Assembly: GCA_009646425.1 (NCBI GenBank)
Contig: WJBW01000001.1
Coordinates: forward strand, 330,547 to 394,546
DNA length: 64,000 bases
Origin: Burkholderiales bacterium LSUCC0115
GTDB lineage: Bacteria; Pseudomonadota; Gammaproteobacteria; Burkholderiales; Burkholderiaceae_A
Reading direction: 5' to 3'
The notes under the pieces are model-generated. The model was not told the DNA's origin. It was given only the letters and a program-made list of their open reading frames with translations, and searched no databases. Shown here piece by piece: positions 32,975-43,600 of the stretch. The number at the start of each line of letters is the position of its first letter. Positions within the stretch are counted from its first letter, which is position 1. The position numbers and the translations under genes are program-made.

Positions 32975-34042
32975 CTAACTGAGAAGGACCTGACAGGCCG
33001 CCTGAGTCACTTGAGCGGTGGTCGCGCTTCCACCCAGGTCTCGAGTGTGCAATGTTGGGTCAGCGGTCACTTTCTCGATCGCCGACATGGCCGACTTGGC
33101 GGCAGACGTCTCTCCCAAATGCTCTAGCAGCATCACGACCGACCAGAAGGTTCCTATCGGATTAGCCAAACCCTTGCCCATGATGTCAAAGGCCGACCCG
33201 TGGATAGGCTCGAACATGGATGGGTAGCGTCTCTCGGGGTCTATGTTTCCCGTGGGTGCAATGCCAAGGCTACCAGCCAAGGCTGCTGCAAGGTCACTCA
33301 GAATATCGGCATGCAGGTTGGTCGCAACAATCGTGTCCAACGAGTCAGGGCGGTTGACCATGCGAGCCGTTGCAGCATCCACCAGCTCCTTGTCCCATGA
33401 GACATCGGGAAAATCCTTGGCCACCTGCCCCGCAATCTCGTCCCACATCACCATGGCATGGCGCTGAGCATTGGACTTGGTCACCACGGTGAGTTTTTTC
33501 CGCGGTCGGGATCTGGCCAACTCAAAGGCATAGCGAATGATTCGTTCGACACCAACCCTGGTCATGATTGACACATCAGTCGCGACCTCGATGGGATGAC
33601 CTCTATGAGCGCGCCCACCCACTCCGGAGTACTCGCCTTCCGAGTTCTCTCGAACAATGACCCAATCAAATGAACCAGGCTCACATCCCCGCAGAGGGCT
33701 CTGGATACCGGGGAGGATTCGGGTGGGACGGACGTTGGCGTATTGATCAAAGCCTTGGCAGATCTTCAGACGAAGCCCCCAGAGCGTAATGTGGTCAGCG
33801 ATATCTGGATCACCAGCCGAGCCGAACAAAATCGCATCCGCGTCACGAATCTGATCAAGACCATCCTCCGGCATCATCACCCCATGCCGGCGGTAATAGT
33901 CACCACCCCAGTCAAGACTCTTAAATTCAAACGCCAACTCGGTATGTCGCTTGCTCACAGCCTCTAAAAAAGTCTGACCAGCCGGGACGACCTCCTTGCC
34001 GATGCCATCACCAGGGATACAAGCAATTCGATAGTTTTTCAT
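32975..34042 (-). CDS. Tartrate/D-malate dehydrogenase (isocitrate-IPM dehydrogenase family)
   Basis: 355 residues. IACIPGDGIGKEVVP and FGSAGDPDIADHITLWGLRL at the N terminus, YANVRPTRILPGI, VRENSEGEYSGVGGR (the segment that distinguishes the tartrate/malate branch), the Lys in VTKSNAQRHAM, DAATARMV, DILSDLAAALAGSLGIAPTGN and EPIHGSAFDIMGKG. NAD- and metal-dependent oxidative decarboxylation of D-malate or tartrate is expected, in the cytoplasm. Confidence 0.92.
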   Translation of the reverse strand: MKNYRIACIPGDGIGKEVVPAGQTFLEAVSKRHTELAFEFKSLDWGGDYYRRHGVMMPEDGLDQIRDADAILFGSAGDPDIADHITLWGLRLKICQGFDQYANVRPTRILPGIQSPLRGCEPGSFDWVIVRENSEGEYSGVGGRAHRGHPIEVATDVSIMTRVGVERIIRYAFELARSRPRKKLTVVTKSNAQRHAMVMWDEIAGQVAKDFPDVSWDKELVDAATARMVNRPDSLDTIVATNLHADILSDLAAALAGSLGIAPTGNIDPERRYPSMFEPIHGSAFDIMGKGLANPIGTFWSVVMLLEHLGETSAAKSAMSAIEKVTADPTLHTRDLGGSATTAQVTQAACQVLLS

Positions 34043-34326
34043 AAGCGTTTTGAAGAAATTTTTGGGAACCTTGATGATCTCATGTGCAATGAGGGAGTTG
34101 TTAAGGTTAGGATGAGCTACAGACTTACTAGAGCATATGTTTTGAACATCAGCTTCCTCGGCGGTGCAGGTGAGTTCACCGGTTCGAAGTACCTCGTTTC
34201 TGAGAGCGCCTCGGCCGTCTCCTCATCGGGGGGCACTGCAAAAAGGCAACCAAGAGTTTTTCCTTCTCACACACCCACTTGAACTAAGATTTTTAGGATT
34301 AACCAAGATTTACAGCGGAGGTAAAG

Positions 34327-35403
34327 ATGACTGATCAGGCTCGTCTTAAATTCTCGGTAGTCCTATGTGCAGTTCTGTCTGGCCTTTTGGCGTCGCCAGT
34401 CGTCGCCCTCACGACCAACCGGACCGGTGAATACTTTGCGAACTATGACGCCAATGGCGACGGCAAGATCGATTCTAGGGAGTGGATTGGCCGGGGCAAC
34501 TTTGAACGCCTGGATGTCAACCAAGATGGTGGCATTGACCTGGGTGAGTTCCAGAAGATTTACGAAAACTCTGCTGTTCTAGCCCCCAACAAGGCCATTG
34601 CACCGCAGGGTACGCCCACCATGGATGCATCGATTGGTGAAGTAAAAGTCAGCCCCGATGCCCTTAGTCGTGAAATGCGATGCGCCATCACACGCTCCAA
34701 TCGCTGCCCTGATGGTCAAGAGCTGGCTCAGACCAGGGGTCTGATTGAGACCGGTCTGACACCCACGTTTCCGGAGAGGTCCTTTTGTCAGGGTGTAGAC
34801 GAGACCTTCGCCATGTCTTACTCAGAGAAGCGGGGTCGCGAGGCGAGCCATGGGGGTATCGACATCCCGGCCGACTTTAACGTGCCCATCCTGGCAGCCG
34901 CTAATGGCACTGTCGTTGGCATTTTCAGTGAGCAGGATGGCCTCGCACGGGGTCGAACGGTGGTGCTACGCCATTCACCGGAGGAAACGGGACTGCCCGT
35001 ATGGGCCTACACCGAGTATGCCCACCTCAATGAGATGCCAGACCTGGTAATCGGTCAACGCGTGAAAATGGGGGAAGTTCTTGGGCCCACCGGGAACTCT
35101 GGCAATGGTGTTGGCGGGAAAATATCCCGCCGAAATCTTCGCCGGCCGGCCATTCACTACGCGGTCTACCACGCCAATAGTCCCCGCTATGCAGTGACCC
35201 GGTCTTACGTTATTCCAGAAGACGGCTACTGGATGGATCCGATTGCCCTCTATCGGACTCAAACGCCCATCGATTCTCAATCTCTCGCCAACTTGTCCCC
35301 GGGAGAGAAGTCTGTATCGATCTCTGTTGTCTTCACAGATGGCAGTCTGTCTGCAGATCAGACCAAGGTCATCTGGCCCTACCCCTGCCAGAAGCAACCC
35401 TAG
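34327..35403 (+). CDS. Exported EF-hand plus M23 (LytM-type) protein
   Basis: 358 residues; CGGAGG lies 7 bp before the ATG. Signal peptide to about residue 27, then two canonical EF-hand loops (DANGDGKIDSRE and DVNQDGGIDLGE), a linker with two Cys, and a C-terminal M23 metallopeptidase domain. The domain has HGGID (zinc His and Asp), YAHLNEM (catalytic His) and AIHYAVYH, where family enzymes read HxH; the first His of that pair is Ala here. So cell-wall cleavage is possible but one catalytic residue is missing. The 284 bp upstream (34043-34326) holds nothing else I can support. Convergent with the osmC-like gene. Confidence 0.82.
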   Translation: MTDQARLKFSVVLCAVLSGLLASPVVALTTNRTGEYFANYDANGDGKIDSREWIGRGNFERLDVNQDGGIDLGEFQKIYENSAVLAPNKAIAPQGTPTMDASIGEVKVSPDALSREMRCAITRSNRCPDGQELAQTRGLIETGLTPTFPERSFCQGVDETFAMSYSEKRGREASHGGIDIPADFNVPILAAANGTVVGIFSEQDGLARGRTVVLRHSPEETGLPVWAYTEYAHLNEMPDLVIGQRVKMGEVLGPTGNSGNGVGGKISRRNLRRPAIHYAVYHANSPRYAVTRSYVIPEDGYWMDPIALYRTQTPIDSQSLANLSPGEKSVSISVVFTDGSLSADQTKVIWPYPCQKQP

Positions 35404-35418
35404 CGATTCAATCAGCGA

Positions 35419-35799
35419 TTAAACCTGCTCTCTAAACCCGATTTCTGCCGAAAGGGTCTTGCGAACAGGGCACTTGGAGGCGAATCGGCGTACGTGAGCC
35501 AGTTCCTCCTCAGAGAGCTTTGGATCCAGGTTTAGTTGGTAGACGAATACCGTGCGCTCTGGGGTCGATCGGTCCAGACTCACCTGACAATTGGTCTGGC
35601 CCAGGTCAAAGCCATATTTCATGGCACCCATCTTCAGAGTGATCTGAATACAACTGGCCAAGGCAGCCTCTAGCAACTCGTGAGGGCCAAAGCCAGCATC
35701 CTCACCGCCCTTCTCCACCAACACATCTGCCTGAATGGTCTGCCGACCATTGTTTAATTCAGTTGCGAAATTCCGCGGCCCAGCTTTGGCTTGAATCAT
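35419..35799 (-). CDS. OsmC/Ohr-family protein
   Basis: 126 residues from the ATG at 35799 with GAGGG upstream. DVLVEKGGEDAGFGPHELLEAALASCIQITLKMGA and FASKCPVRKTLSA hold the two conserved Cys of the OsmC family, which reduce hydroperoxides using thiols. The Gly-Pro-x-E-L-L-x-A-x-A-x-C motif is intact. Cytoplasmic. Whether it detoxifies peroxides or belongs to the YhfA-like branch is uncertain. Confidence 0.87.
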   Translation of the reverse strand: MIQAKAGPRNFATELNNGRQTIQADVLVEKGGEDAGFGPHELLEAALASCIQITLKMGAMKYGFDLGQTNCQVSLDRSTPERTVFVYQLNLDPKLSEEELAHVRRFASKCPVRKTLSAEIGFREQV

Positions 35800-35841
35800 G
35801 GCTAATACCCTCACAAAAAGTTGACCAGAGCACTGAGATTC

Positions 35842-36165
35842 TCAGGGACGTGCCTTCTCCAACATAGTCCCGTATTTCTGACAAATCCATTTTTGATCCG
35901 CGAGGATCAGCTCCCCAGATGATGGGTTGAATCGAACCTGGACACCTGTGCTTGGCTCAGCGTAAGCGCGCCACGCCCCCGCCTCTTCCCAAAAGCTGTA
36001 CGAGACACCATTGAGCTGTAGTCGAGTCGGCGTCATTTTCATCTCGGTCTCCTGTGTGCCCTGACAGTTGTACTCCAGGTTTCGCTGAACGCATGCCACC
36101 TGGGTTAACAGAAGGATTAAGACAGACAGTTTGAGAATAGGCTGACCACCTGCGAGATTGATCAT
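35842..36165 (-). CDS. Small exported protein, possible lipoprotein
   Basis: 107 residues with a hydrophobic N-terminal segment (LKLSVLILLLTQVAC), whose Cys could be lipidated although the QVAC lipobox is imperfect. The mature part has MKMTPTRLQLNGVSYSFWEEAGAWRAYAEP and two more Cys (NCQG, WICQKYG). No family recognised. It starts 6 bp after the stop of the DUF6352-like gene and is probably co-transcribed with it. Confidence 0.6.
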   Translation of the reverse strand: MINLAGGQPILKLSVLILLLTQVACVQRNLEYNCQGTQETEMKMTPTRLQLNGVSYSFWEEAGAWRAYAEPSTGVQVRFNPSSGELILADQKWICQKYGTMLEKARP

Positions 36166-36171
36166 GAGTGG

Positions 36172-37212
36172 CTAAGAGCGATGCGCCAGGGGCAGGTTAA
36201 TCAAAAGGTTCTGAGGTTTGATCCGAAGGCGATTGTTCCCGTCTGCCGCAATGGCCATGTAGACGGGCTGCCCCGCCACTTTCGGAAGCATGTCGGCTGG
36301 ATCCAAGAACTTAAGCTGAAACAAGACCAGCAGGCGCCGAAGCCGTTCATCATCCATCGGCTTGCCCTGGTACAAATCATTCAAGATGGCCGTCGACTGG
36401 GCATCCAGCCCCAGGTGCCAAGACCACTGCTCGTCCTCAATGGCGCCGACTGTGTTGACCGTCACCTCTGCATGCAACAGATGACGCACCCATTTCTCAA
36501 CCAACCAACAAAGCGCCTTGGCTGCCGGCTGCCCCCAATTGAGCACCACTGCCATGTCGAAGGCCTCTGTAGAACGCCAGTATCGATCGGCATTGTCGGC
36601 AGTCAGAACCTCAAGATCACCTTGAGTAACCGTCACCCCGCCCTTCTTAAGTAGCTGCCCTAACGCGCCATAGCCTGGCACCTGCGAACGCTCAAAGAGC
36701 GTCAGACTGTCGGCTGCCATCAAACTGCCCTTCTCGTGAACGGTCAACGTCTGAGATCTAAAGAACATCTCTCCCACACGGGCCTGCATCGAATCACAGG
36801 CCTCGCCAAGCACATGTCGAACCAATACCTGTGCGATGTCATCGACGAACACGGGAGGGAAATCGATGCCCCCTCCCTGAAAAAAGCCCTTATAGACCTC
36901 TTCTAGCGTTGGCGAGGCCAGGAGGCGATCCCGAAACCGAAGCCAGACCCTGAAGTTATCCGCCATATCCTGATTGACCAGCTTCGAGAGCGTCTCTGGA
37001 CTGATGCTAGATCTCGGTGTCTGGCACAACTGCTCAAAAACAAGCCGCTCGGTCTGACAGGAGGTATCGACCGGAGACAGCTCTGGCCGCCGAATCAGGT
37101 GGGTTAAAAATGCATCGGTCACCAGCAGCTGGTTTTGATCATTAATCGATAGTTGGCCATAGCCACAATTCGGCCAAAGCCCAGAAGATTTACTCGATGC
37201 CAATTGGTTCAT
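36172..37212 (-). CDS. DUF6352-like conserved protein
   Basis: 346 residues, cytoplasmic. Segments such as WPNCGYGQLSINDQNQLLVTDAFL, FRVWLRFRDRLLASPTLEEVY, FPPVFVDDIAQVLVRHVL and SLTLFERSQVPGYGALGQLL recall the DUF6352 proteins common in Burkholderiales. Function unknown. No membrane segments. The family call is from memory and could be wrong; the gene itself is solid. Confidence 0.75.
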   Translation of the reverse strand: MNQLASSKSSGLWPNCGYGQLSINDQNQLLVTDAFLTHLIRRPELSPVDTSCQTERLVFEQLCQTPRSSISPETLSKLVNQDMADNFRVWLRFRDRLLASPTLEEVYKGFFQGGGIDFPPVFVDDIAQVLVRHVLGEACDSMQARVGEMFFRSQTLTVHEKGSLMAADSLTLFERSQVPGYGALGQLLKKGGVTVTQGDLEVLTADNADRYWRSTEAFDMAVVLNWGQPAAKALCWLVEKWVRHLLHAEVTVNTVGAIEDEQWSWHLGLDAQSTAILNDLYQGKPMDDERLRRLLVLFQLKFLDPADMLPKVAGQPVYMAIAADGNNRLRIKPQNLLINLPLAHRS

Positions 37213-37289
37213 GGTCTGTTGCTAAGCGCTTGGTGATGTCAATTCGGTGCGGTGTGTCTGTGAATTGTGCAACAGCACCCACCGCCAGG

Positions 37290-38006
37290 CTATCTGGGCA
37301 CTACCACCTGCTGCATACGCGCCTGAATGACCTCAGCCTTCTGGGCAATCCAGGGCGCGTCTCTCTTGCGATCAGCCCGCTTGGGTGCGGGCAGAATCGA
37401 TGCCAGCCAGGCAGCCTGCGACTCAGACAGGTCTGCGGCCGAGACGCCGAAGTAATGCCGAGCTGCCGCCTCTATGCCAAAAACGCCCACACCCCATTCA
37501 GCGACATTCAGGTAGATCTCTAGGATCCGCCTCTTCTCCAGGGTGAGTTCCATGATCCCAGTGAGAACCAGCTCGGCTCCTTTTCGAAAAAAGCTCTTGG
37601 ATGCCGACAGGTAGAGGTTTTTTGTGAGCTGCATGCTGATGGTGGATCCCCCACGGGCCACCTTGCCTCGATTCAGATTGTCCTTGATGGCCGACTCCAC
37701 TGCCCGCCAGTCAACCCCATCATGCTGGGTAAAGGCCGCATCTTCAGCCGCCACCACAGCCCGTTTGGCGGCGGTGCTGATGCGGTTGTACGGTACCCAA
37801 ATGTGAGTAATGCTACGAGGTGGCGTGAGCTCAGCAAGGCGATCTCGCTCGGCGTCCATGAAGGCCGTGGAGCTTGGGTTCACCCAGTTCAGACTGACAA
37901 TTCTGACCGTCATCACCGTCAACACCACCACAATCAGAATCGACATCCATTTCAGGAGTCGACGGCTGATGCCGATCTTGGATTGTTTAGTTGAACGTCT
38001 TGCCAT
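37290..38006 (-). CDS. mtgA: Monofunctional peptidoglycan glycosyltransferase MtgA
   Basis: 238 residues: basic N terminus, one membrane helix (about 17-38), then a GT51 domain with catalytic Glu in VAAEDAAFTQHDG, RGGSTISMQLTKNLYL, KRRILEIYLNVAEWGVGVFGIEAAA and the AAWLASILPAP end. It polymerises lipid II at the inner membrane. Its usual partner aroE is not adjacent; a prenyltransferase gene lies upstream. Its last residues are echoed by the remnant at 15562. Confidence 0.95.
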   Translation of the reverse strand: MARRSTKQSKIGISRRLLKWMSILIVVVLTVMTVRIVSLNWVNPSSTAFMDAERDRLAELTPPRSITHIWVPYNRISTAAKRAVVAAEDAAFTQHDGVDWRAVESAIKDNLNRGKVARGGSTISMQLTKNLYLSASKSFFRKGAELVLTGIMELTLEKRRILEIYLNVAEWGVGVFGIEAAARHYFGVSAADLSESQAAWLASILPAPKRADRKRDAPWIAQKAEVIQARMQQVVVPR

Positions 38007-38015
38007 TGCGGGATT

Positions 38016-38930
38016 CTAAATCCCGTAGCCACCCCAGGTCAGACCAGCTGCCAGGGCAAGGCCATGGATCAGGCTGGCTGCGATCGTCAGCACAATGGGA
38101 GCTCTGAGTGCAGTTGGCCGATCATGGCTTCGAATCAGCAAGACCGCCGCCAGCAAGGACAGTGGGGCAGAGACGAACCCCCAGGCCGCTCCAATAGACT
38201 GGATCTGCAGGACCATACCAATCCCAAGCCAGAGATAGGCCTCCAAGGCCACAACCAGATAAACCCAGGACGCCAAGCGGGTGCCCATGAGCACCACCAG
38301 GGTCCGCTTACCCACCGCACCATCGCTCTGTCGATCGGGGAAGCTGGCCGCCAACAGGATCAAGGAGCCAAGAATGGCAAAGCTTACTGCCGTCACGCTG
38401 GGCACCAAGAGAAAAGTCTGGCGTTGCACGTAGTCAGCTCCGATGACCAACAGCCATAACATGGCCATCACCGCCAGCTCTCCCAGCCCCCTCGACATCA
38501 GACTGACCGGGCGCAATGAATAGGCCCAGCCCAAGATCAGACCCGCCGCACCGATGAAGAGCAGGCCGGGGCCGGTCAGGGCTATCAACAGGACGCCCCC
38601 ACCCGACACCAGCATCAACAGTCCATAGCCCAAGGTTCGAGCGGTATTAGTCGACACCTGACCAGTAGTCAAAAGCCCAGAGCCCCCCGTGAAGGGGGCT
38701 AGCGCCGAGGCATTGGCCTGGTCTGCGCCACTGAGGGCATCTGCATAGTCGTTGAGAACATTGACGGCAGCATGCAGCAGAACCGCCAGCACCCCATAAG
38801 CAGCTGCCAGCCAGAGATTAACGCCACAGCCACAAGACGCTGCCATGGCACTGCCCAATACGACGCCAACCACGGTGATCAAAATAAAACCTGGGCGCAT
38901 CAGCGCCCAGAAAAGAGATGGCTGCAGCAC
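38016..38930 (-). CDS. UbiA-family membrane prenyltransferase (MenA-like)
   Basis: 304 residues, about nine membrane helices. The two Asp-rich motifs are NVLNDYADALSGAD (about 63-76) and DRQSDGAVGKRTL (about 200-212). The sequence is nearer in style to 1,4-dihydroxy-2-naphthoate prenyltransferase than to UbiA proper, but no other menaquinone genes are in the window, so the acceptor is unknown. It ends 10 bp before the mtgA start and starts 16 bp after the tolC-like stop. Confidence 0.82.
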   Translation of the reverse strand: MLQPSLFWALMRPGFILITVVGVVLGSAMAASCGCGVNLWLAAAYGVLAVLLHAAVNVLNDYADALSGADQANASALAPFTGGSGLLTTGQVSTNTARTLGYGLLMLVSGGGVLLIALTGPGLLFIGAAGLILGWAYSLRPVSLMSRGLGELAVMAMLWLLVIGADYVQRQTFLLVPSVTAVSFAILGSLILLAASFPDRQSDGAVGKRTLVVLMGTRLASWVYLVVALEAYLWLGIGMVLQIQSIGAAWGFVSAPLSLLAAVLLIRSHDRPTALRAPIVLTIAASLIHGLALAAGLTWGGYGI

Positions 38931-38945
38931 TAGCCTATTCCGACT

Positions 38946-40340
38946 TTATCTGAGGTACTGGTCAAGCTGCCCCAGCTGGGCTTCCAGTAACTGGCCAGCC
39001 TGGGCCTGACGCCTGGCCAGTTGTCGCGCAATGGCCAGCCGCTCCAAGTAGAGCTGACCTTCGGAATCAAAGACTGCGGACTGTGCGGCCAGCCACTCCA
39101 GCGTGGAACGAGCACCCTGCTCATAAGCCTTTTGAGTATTGACCAGTCGCTGTTTGGCTGTTGCCAAACGCTGGGCCAAGACATCTAGACGAACCTGACT
39201 GGCCTGTGCCGCCAGGTGCGCTGCCCGAGCGCCCTGCTCCAGCTCAAGGGCTCGCTGGGCTCTCTCGTCCATCAGGCGATCGGCCTCGATGGCCATTTCC
39301 TGTGCTTTGGCGGACCGATAGCCACCGGTGCTCAAGGGTACCGTCACCTGGACACCGACAAACTGATTGGCCGAAGTCTGACTGGCATGGCCATAGTCGC
39401 CATAGCCCTCGGCTCGGTCAAAGCCCACCGAGCCCACTGCACTCACGCGAACACCGTCCTGGCCAGAGGAATACTTCTTGGCCTCTAGCAGACTGATCTG
39501 GCGACGCAGATCCACTGCCCTCAGCAAGGGGTGACTGGTCTTGAAATCAGTGACGAGCTGGTCTAGCGATGTAGAGGACAGACGGCTGATCGCCGCCGCT
39601 TGAAAGGCCGGTCCAGCCAAGGTGTACTGCTTGCCAGCCAAATCGGCCAGGGCCCGATTGGCGACCACCAGCTGGGACTCACGTGCCAAACGCTCAGCCC
39701 GAAGCTGAGCGATGCGCTCCAGAGATTCATCGACATCGACTCGACTGACGTCACCCAGCTTCAGACGCCTCTCCAGCTGTGCATGGGTCTTCTCCAACGC
39801 ACCGAGCTGCTGACTGGTGAGCCGAACCATCTCTTGGGCAGCCAGTACATCTAGGTAACGCTCGACCACCGAAATCGCCAGAAACTGGCGACTGACATCG
39901 GCCATCAGATCCGTGACCTGAGACGACAACTGCAACTGGCGCGCATTGGACTCGATGGTCTTATCAAACAAGGGCGCCACGGCCACCAAGGCGGCCCTGG
40001 CGGTCGCCCCAAGATAAATGGAGGTGTTGAACTCGGCCTTTTCATAGGGGCCCGAGCCCATCTGCGACGAATAAAACTGGGCCCCCTGGGTGCTGCTATA
40101 CAGGCTGGTGACCCCAGCGGCACCGGTGAGAGAGACCTGTGGCCGCGAGAGCGCCTTGGCCTGTTCAAGCCGAGTCAAACCCGCCCTTTGATCAGTCTTT
40201 GCGGCTCGGTAGCCAGGGTCATTGGTCTGCGCAGCCCTCCAAATGGTCATGAGATCCGCCGAATACACGGCTGACGAGGTCGCCACCAGGGTGACCGACA
40301 ACAAACCCATGAGACCCATCTTCAGAGCACTCTTGCGCAT
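38946..40340 (-). CDS. TolC-family outer-membrane efflux channel
   Basis: 464 residues with signal peptide (ending AVYSADL), TIWRAAQTNDPGYRAAKTDQRAG as in true TolC proteins, and two helical repeats (ELVTDFKTSHPLLRAVDLRRQ-like and AYEQGARSTLEWLAAQSAVFD). It is the third gene of the RND-DUF2892-TolC unit and probably serves as exit duct for that RND protein. The first repeat includes LGDVSRVDVDESLERIAQL. Confidence 0.9.
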   Translation of the reverse strand: MRKSALKMGLMGLLSVTLVATSSAVYSADLMTIWRAAQTNDPGYRAAKTDQRAGLTRLEQAKALSRPQVSLTGAAGVTSLYSSTQGAQFYSSQMGSGPYEKAEFNTSIYLGATARAALVAVAPLFDKTIESNARQLQLSSQVTDLMADVSRQFLAISVVERYLDVLAAQEMVRLTSQQLGALEKTHAQLERRLKLGDVSRVDVDESLERIAQLRAERLARESQLVVANRALADLAGKQYTLAGPAFQAAAISRLSSTSLDQLVTDFKTSHPLLRAVDLRRQISLLEAKKYSSGQDGVRVSAVGSVGFDRAEGYGDYGHASQTSANQFVGVQVTVPLSTGGYRSAKAQEMAIEADRLMDERAQRALELEQGARAAHLAAQASQVRLDVLAQRLATAKQRLVNTQKAYEQGARSTLEWLAAQSAVFDSEGQLYLERLAIARQLARRQAQAGQLLEAQLGQLDQYLR

Positions 40341-40388
40341 ACCAAACTCCTAGTGTGAGGACTTCAACATCCGGTTCAACTTGATGAC

Positions 40389-40598
40389 TTAGCAGCCGCC
40401 CTGCACGCCCAGCTTGCGCAGAATGGACTCCATCAGGCACCACTTGGTAATACCACTTTGCAGCAGGTTGGCGCCAACAAAGGCTGTGAACCACAGAAAG
40501 TTGGCGTTGACAAAAATGGGGCTGGCTTCGATGCCAAGACCCAGAGACAAGAGGACAAAAGCACCAGCTACAACGTGAACGATTTGCCATGAACGCAT
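40389..40598 (-). CDS. DUF2892 (YgaP-like) small membrane protein
   Basis: 69 residues with two membrane helices (IVHVVAGAFVLLSLGLGI and FLWFTAFVGANLLQSGI), a CLMESILRKLG tail and a C-terminal Cys. This is the DUF2892 domain, seen alone or fused to rhodanese (YgaP) in sulfur-linked operons. It begins 2 bp after the RND stop, so it is co-transcribed. A link to sulfide or persulfide export is known only by association. Confidence 0.8.
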   Translation of the reverse strand: MRSWQIVHVVAGAFVLLSLGLGIEASPIFVNANFLWFTAFVGANLLQSGITKWCLMESILRKLGVQGGC

Positions 40599-40600
40599 GA

Positions 40601-43600
40601 TTAAGCTCCTTTGGGTTTGAACAGCACGAAATACAACAGAGGGATGACCACCAGGGTCAGAAGCGTCGACACCAAGATGCCGAACAGCAGAGAGATGGCC
40701 AACCCATTGAAGATGGGGTCGTCCAGAATGAAGAGCGCCCCAAGCATGGCGGCCAGGGCCGTCAACACAATGGGCTGGGCCCGCGTGGCAGCTGACAACA
40801 CGACAGCCTGCTTAAAGGGCATACCAGCATCGGTCTGAAGGCGAATAAAGTCCACCAGCAGAATCGAGTTGCGCACGATGATCCCGGCCAAGGCAATCAT
40901 GCCAATCATGGACGTCGCCGTGAACTGTGCCCCCAGCAGTGCATGACCAGGCATGACACCGATGATGGTCAACGGAATCGGCGCCATGATGACCAAGGGC
41001 ATCAGGTAGGACCCAAAGTGGGCCACCACCAGCAGATAGATCAACACCAATCCCACTGCATAGGCCGCGCCCATGTCGCGGAAGGTTTCGTAGGTCACCT
41101 GCCACTCCCCGTCCCACTTGATGGCGTAACCCTTGTAAGGGTCTGTAGGCTGGGAAATAAAGTATTCATCAATCGGCTTGCCATCGGCACCCTTGAGGTC
41201 AGCCACCTGAGCACGGCTGCCAAACAATCCGTACAGAGGGCTGTCACTGCCGCCAGAGACATCGGCCGTCACAAAGCTCATGGGCAAGAGGTCCTTGCGG
41301 TAGCGGGTCTGCTCCCTTTGGGCATCGACCACCGAGACAAACTGGCCAATGGCCACGGCCTCGCGGGTAGAGGTACGAACCGTCAGCGACAGCAGGTCCT
41401 TTAGAGACTGCTGGTTAAGTTCGGGCAGACGAATCTGAACTGGAACGGGATACTTGGAGCCATCACGCAAGTGCGAAGCCTCGAAGCCTGACAGGCCAGC
41501 CCGTAGGGTCTGGACGATTGTGGCCTGCGAGACGCCCATGAGGTTGACCTTGCGACGGTCAATCACCAGAAAATGCTTGGGACCTGCAGCCACCAGGCTG
41601 TCATCGATGTCCACCACATGTGCCGTCTGCTGGAGAGCCTCGCGCACTTGGCTGGCCAAGGCCAGCCTACCCTGCTCGGTTGGACCATAGATCTCGGCCA
41701 CGATGGGCGCTAGAACGGGTGGACCAGGTGGCACTTCCACGACTTTGACGTTGGCACCAAATGGCTTGCCAATCGCCACCAAGTCCTCGCGCAGACCGGC
41801 TGCGATCTGATGACTCTGCAGCTTGCGGTCCGACTTTTCCAGCAGGTTGACCTGAATGTCACCCAGGTGTGGCTGCTGACGGAAGTAGTACTGACGAACC
41901 AGGCCATTGAAGTTGATCGGTGCCGCAGTGCCAGCATAGAGCTGCACATCAGTGACATTGGGGTCTTTCATCAACCGATCAGACAACGCCCGTAAGACAG
42001 CTTGCGTCTTCTCGATGCGAGTGCCCTCTGGCATATCGACCATCACCTGGAACTCGCTCTTGTTGTCAAAGGGCAGCATCTTGAGCACCACCAGCCCCGT
42101 GACCGGCAGCAGCACCGACAAGGCGATGGCCGCGGCCACGCCGAAGCTCAGCATCCAACGGGCAAACCGACCCTTTTGTTCATCTAAAAAAGGTTTGAAG
42201 ATGGTCTGCAGCAGGGGCAGCAGCTTGGCCGAGAGACCTTTGACCTGATGATCATCAGGCCCCGACGCCCCATGAGCCTGGCTGTCAAAGCGCATCCACT
42301 TGGCTGACATCCAGGGCGTCACTACAAAGGCAATGGCCAGCGACAAGAGCATGCCCATGCTGGCATTGATCGGAATGGGGCTCATGTACGGGCCCATGAG
42401 TCCCGAGACAAAGGCCATGGGCAAGAGAGCCGCTATCACCGTGAAGGTCGCCAAAATGGTGGGCCCGCCCACTTCGTCCACCGCACCAGGAATGAGCTCC
42501 AGCAGGGTCTTGTTGGGATGCAGATGTCGGTGACGGTGGATGTTCTCCACCACCACAATCGCATCGTCGACCAAGATGCCAATCGAAAAAATCAAGGCAA
42601 ACAGCGAAACACGGTTGATGGTGAAGCCATAGGCCCAAGAGGCGAACATGGTGGCCGCCAGCGTGAGCACCACCGCTGCCCCGACGATCAAGGCCTCACG
42701 ACGGCCCAGGGCCAGGTAGACCAAGGCCACGACCGATGCCGTGGCAAAGAGCAGCTTCTGAATGAGTTGTTTGGCCTTTTGGTCAGCGGTGTGGCCGTAG
42801 TTGCGACTCACACTGACCGAGATGTCTTTGGGCAGTCGATTGGCCTTGAGCGAGTCCATTTGCGCCAACAACTTCTGGGCCACCACCACGGCGTTCTCAC
42901 CAGGCTTTTTGGTCACGGCAATCGTGACGGCAGGCTGTAAGACACCAGCCTGATAGCCAGTCTTTTGGGCAGACCAGACCGACTGGGCCAGTTGCTCGGG
43001 TCCATCGGTCACCTGTGCAAGGTCGCGCAGATAGACCGGCTCGGCCTGACGGATGCCAACCACCAGATTTTCAACATCGGCCCTGTTCTGAATAAAGGGG
43101 CCAGTCTGGACGGCGACCGACTGTTCGCCACTCAAGAGTTCCCCAACGGGACTGCCAGCGTTGGCCGTGCTCAGCACGCCATACACCTCAGACAGCGTAA
43201 AACCACGTGCTGCCATGCGACGTGGGTCCACCTGAACGCGGATGGTGCGGCCCGCAGCCCCAATGGTTCTCACCTCACGGGTGCCAGCCACGCGCTTGAG
43301 GTCCGACTCAATCTGATGAGCCCAGTGCTCCAGGTGTAAGGCCTGGTTTTCGGTTCGGGAGCTGGTCAGGGTAAAGGCCACAATCGGCACGTCATCGATG
43401 CCCTTGGGCTTGACCACCGGTGGCAGAGTCCCCAGGCCCATGGGCAGCCAGTCTTGGTTTGCATTGACCACGTCATACAGACGAACCAAGGCCTCGGTGC
43501 GCGGCACACCCACTTCGAACTGGACCGTGATGACGGAGAGACCCGCCTGTGACACTGACATGACGTGCTCGACGCCATGAATCTGGGAGAGCACCTGCTC

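Noticed and set aside
34082-34282. Possible 66-residue ORF in the gap before the M23 gene
   Set aside because: No ribosome site, no recognisable sequence, and composition like non-coding DNA.
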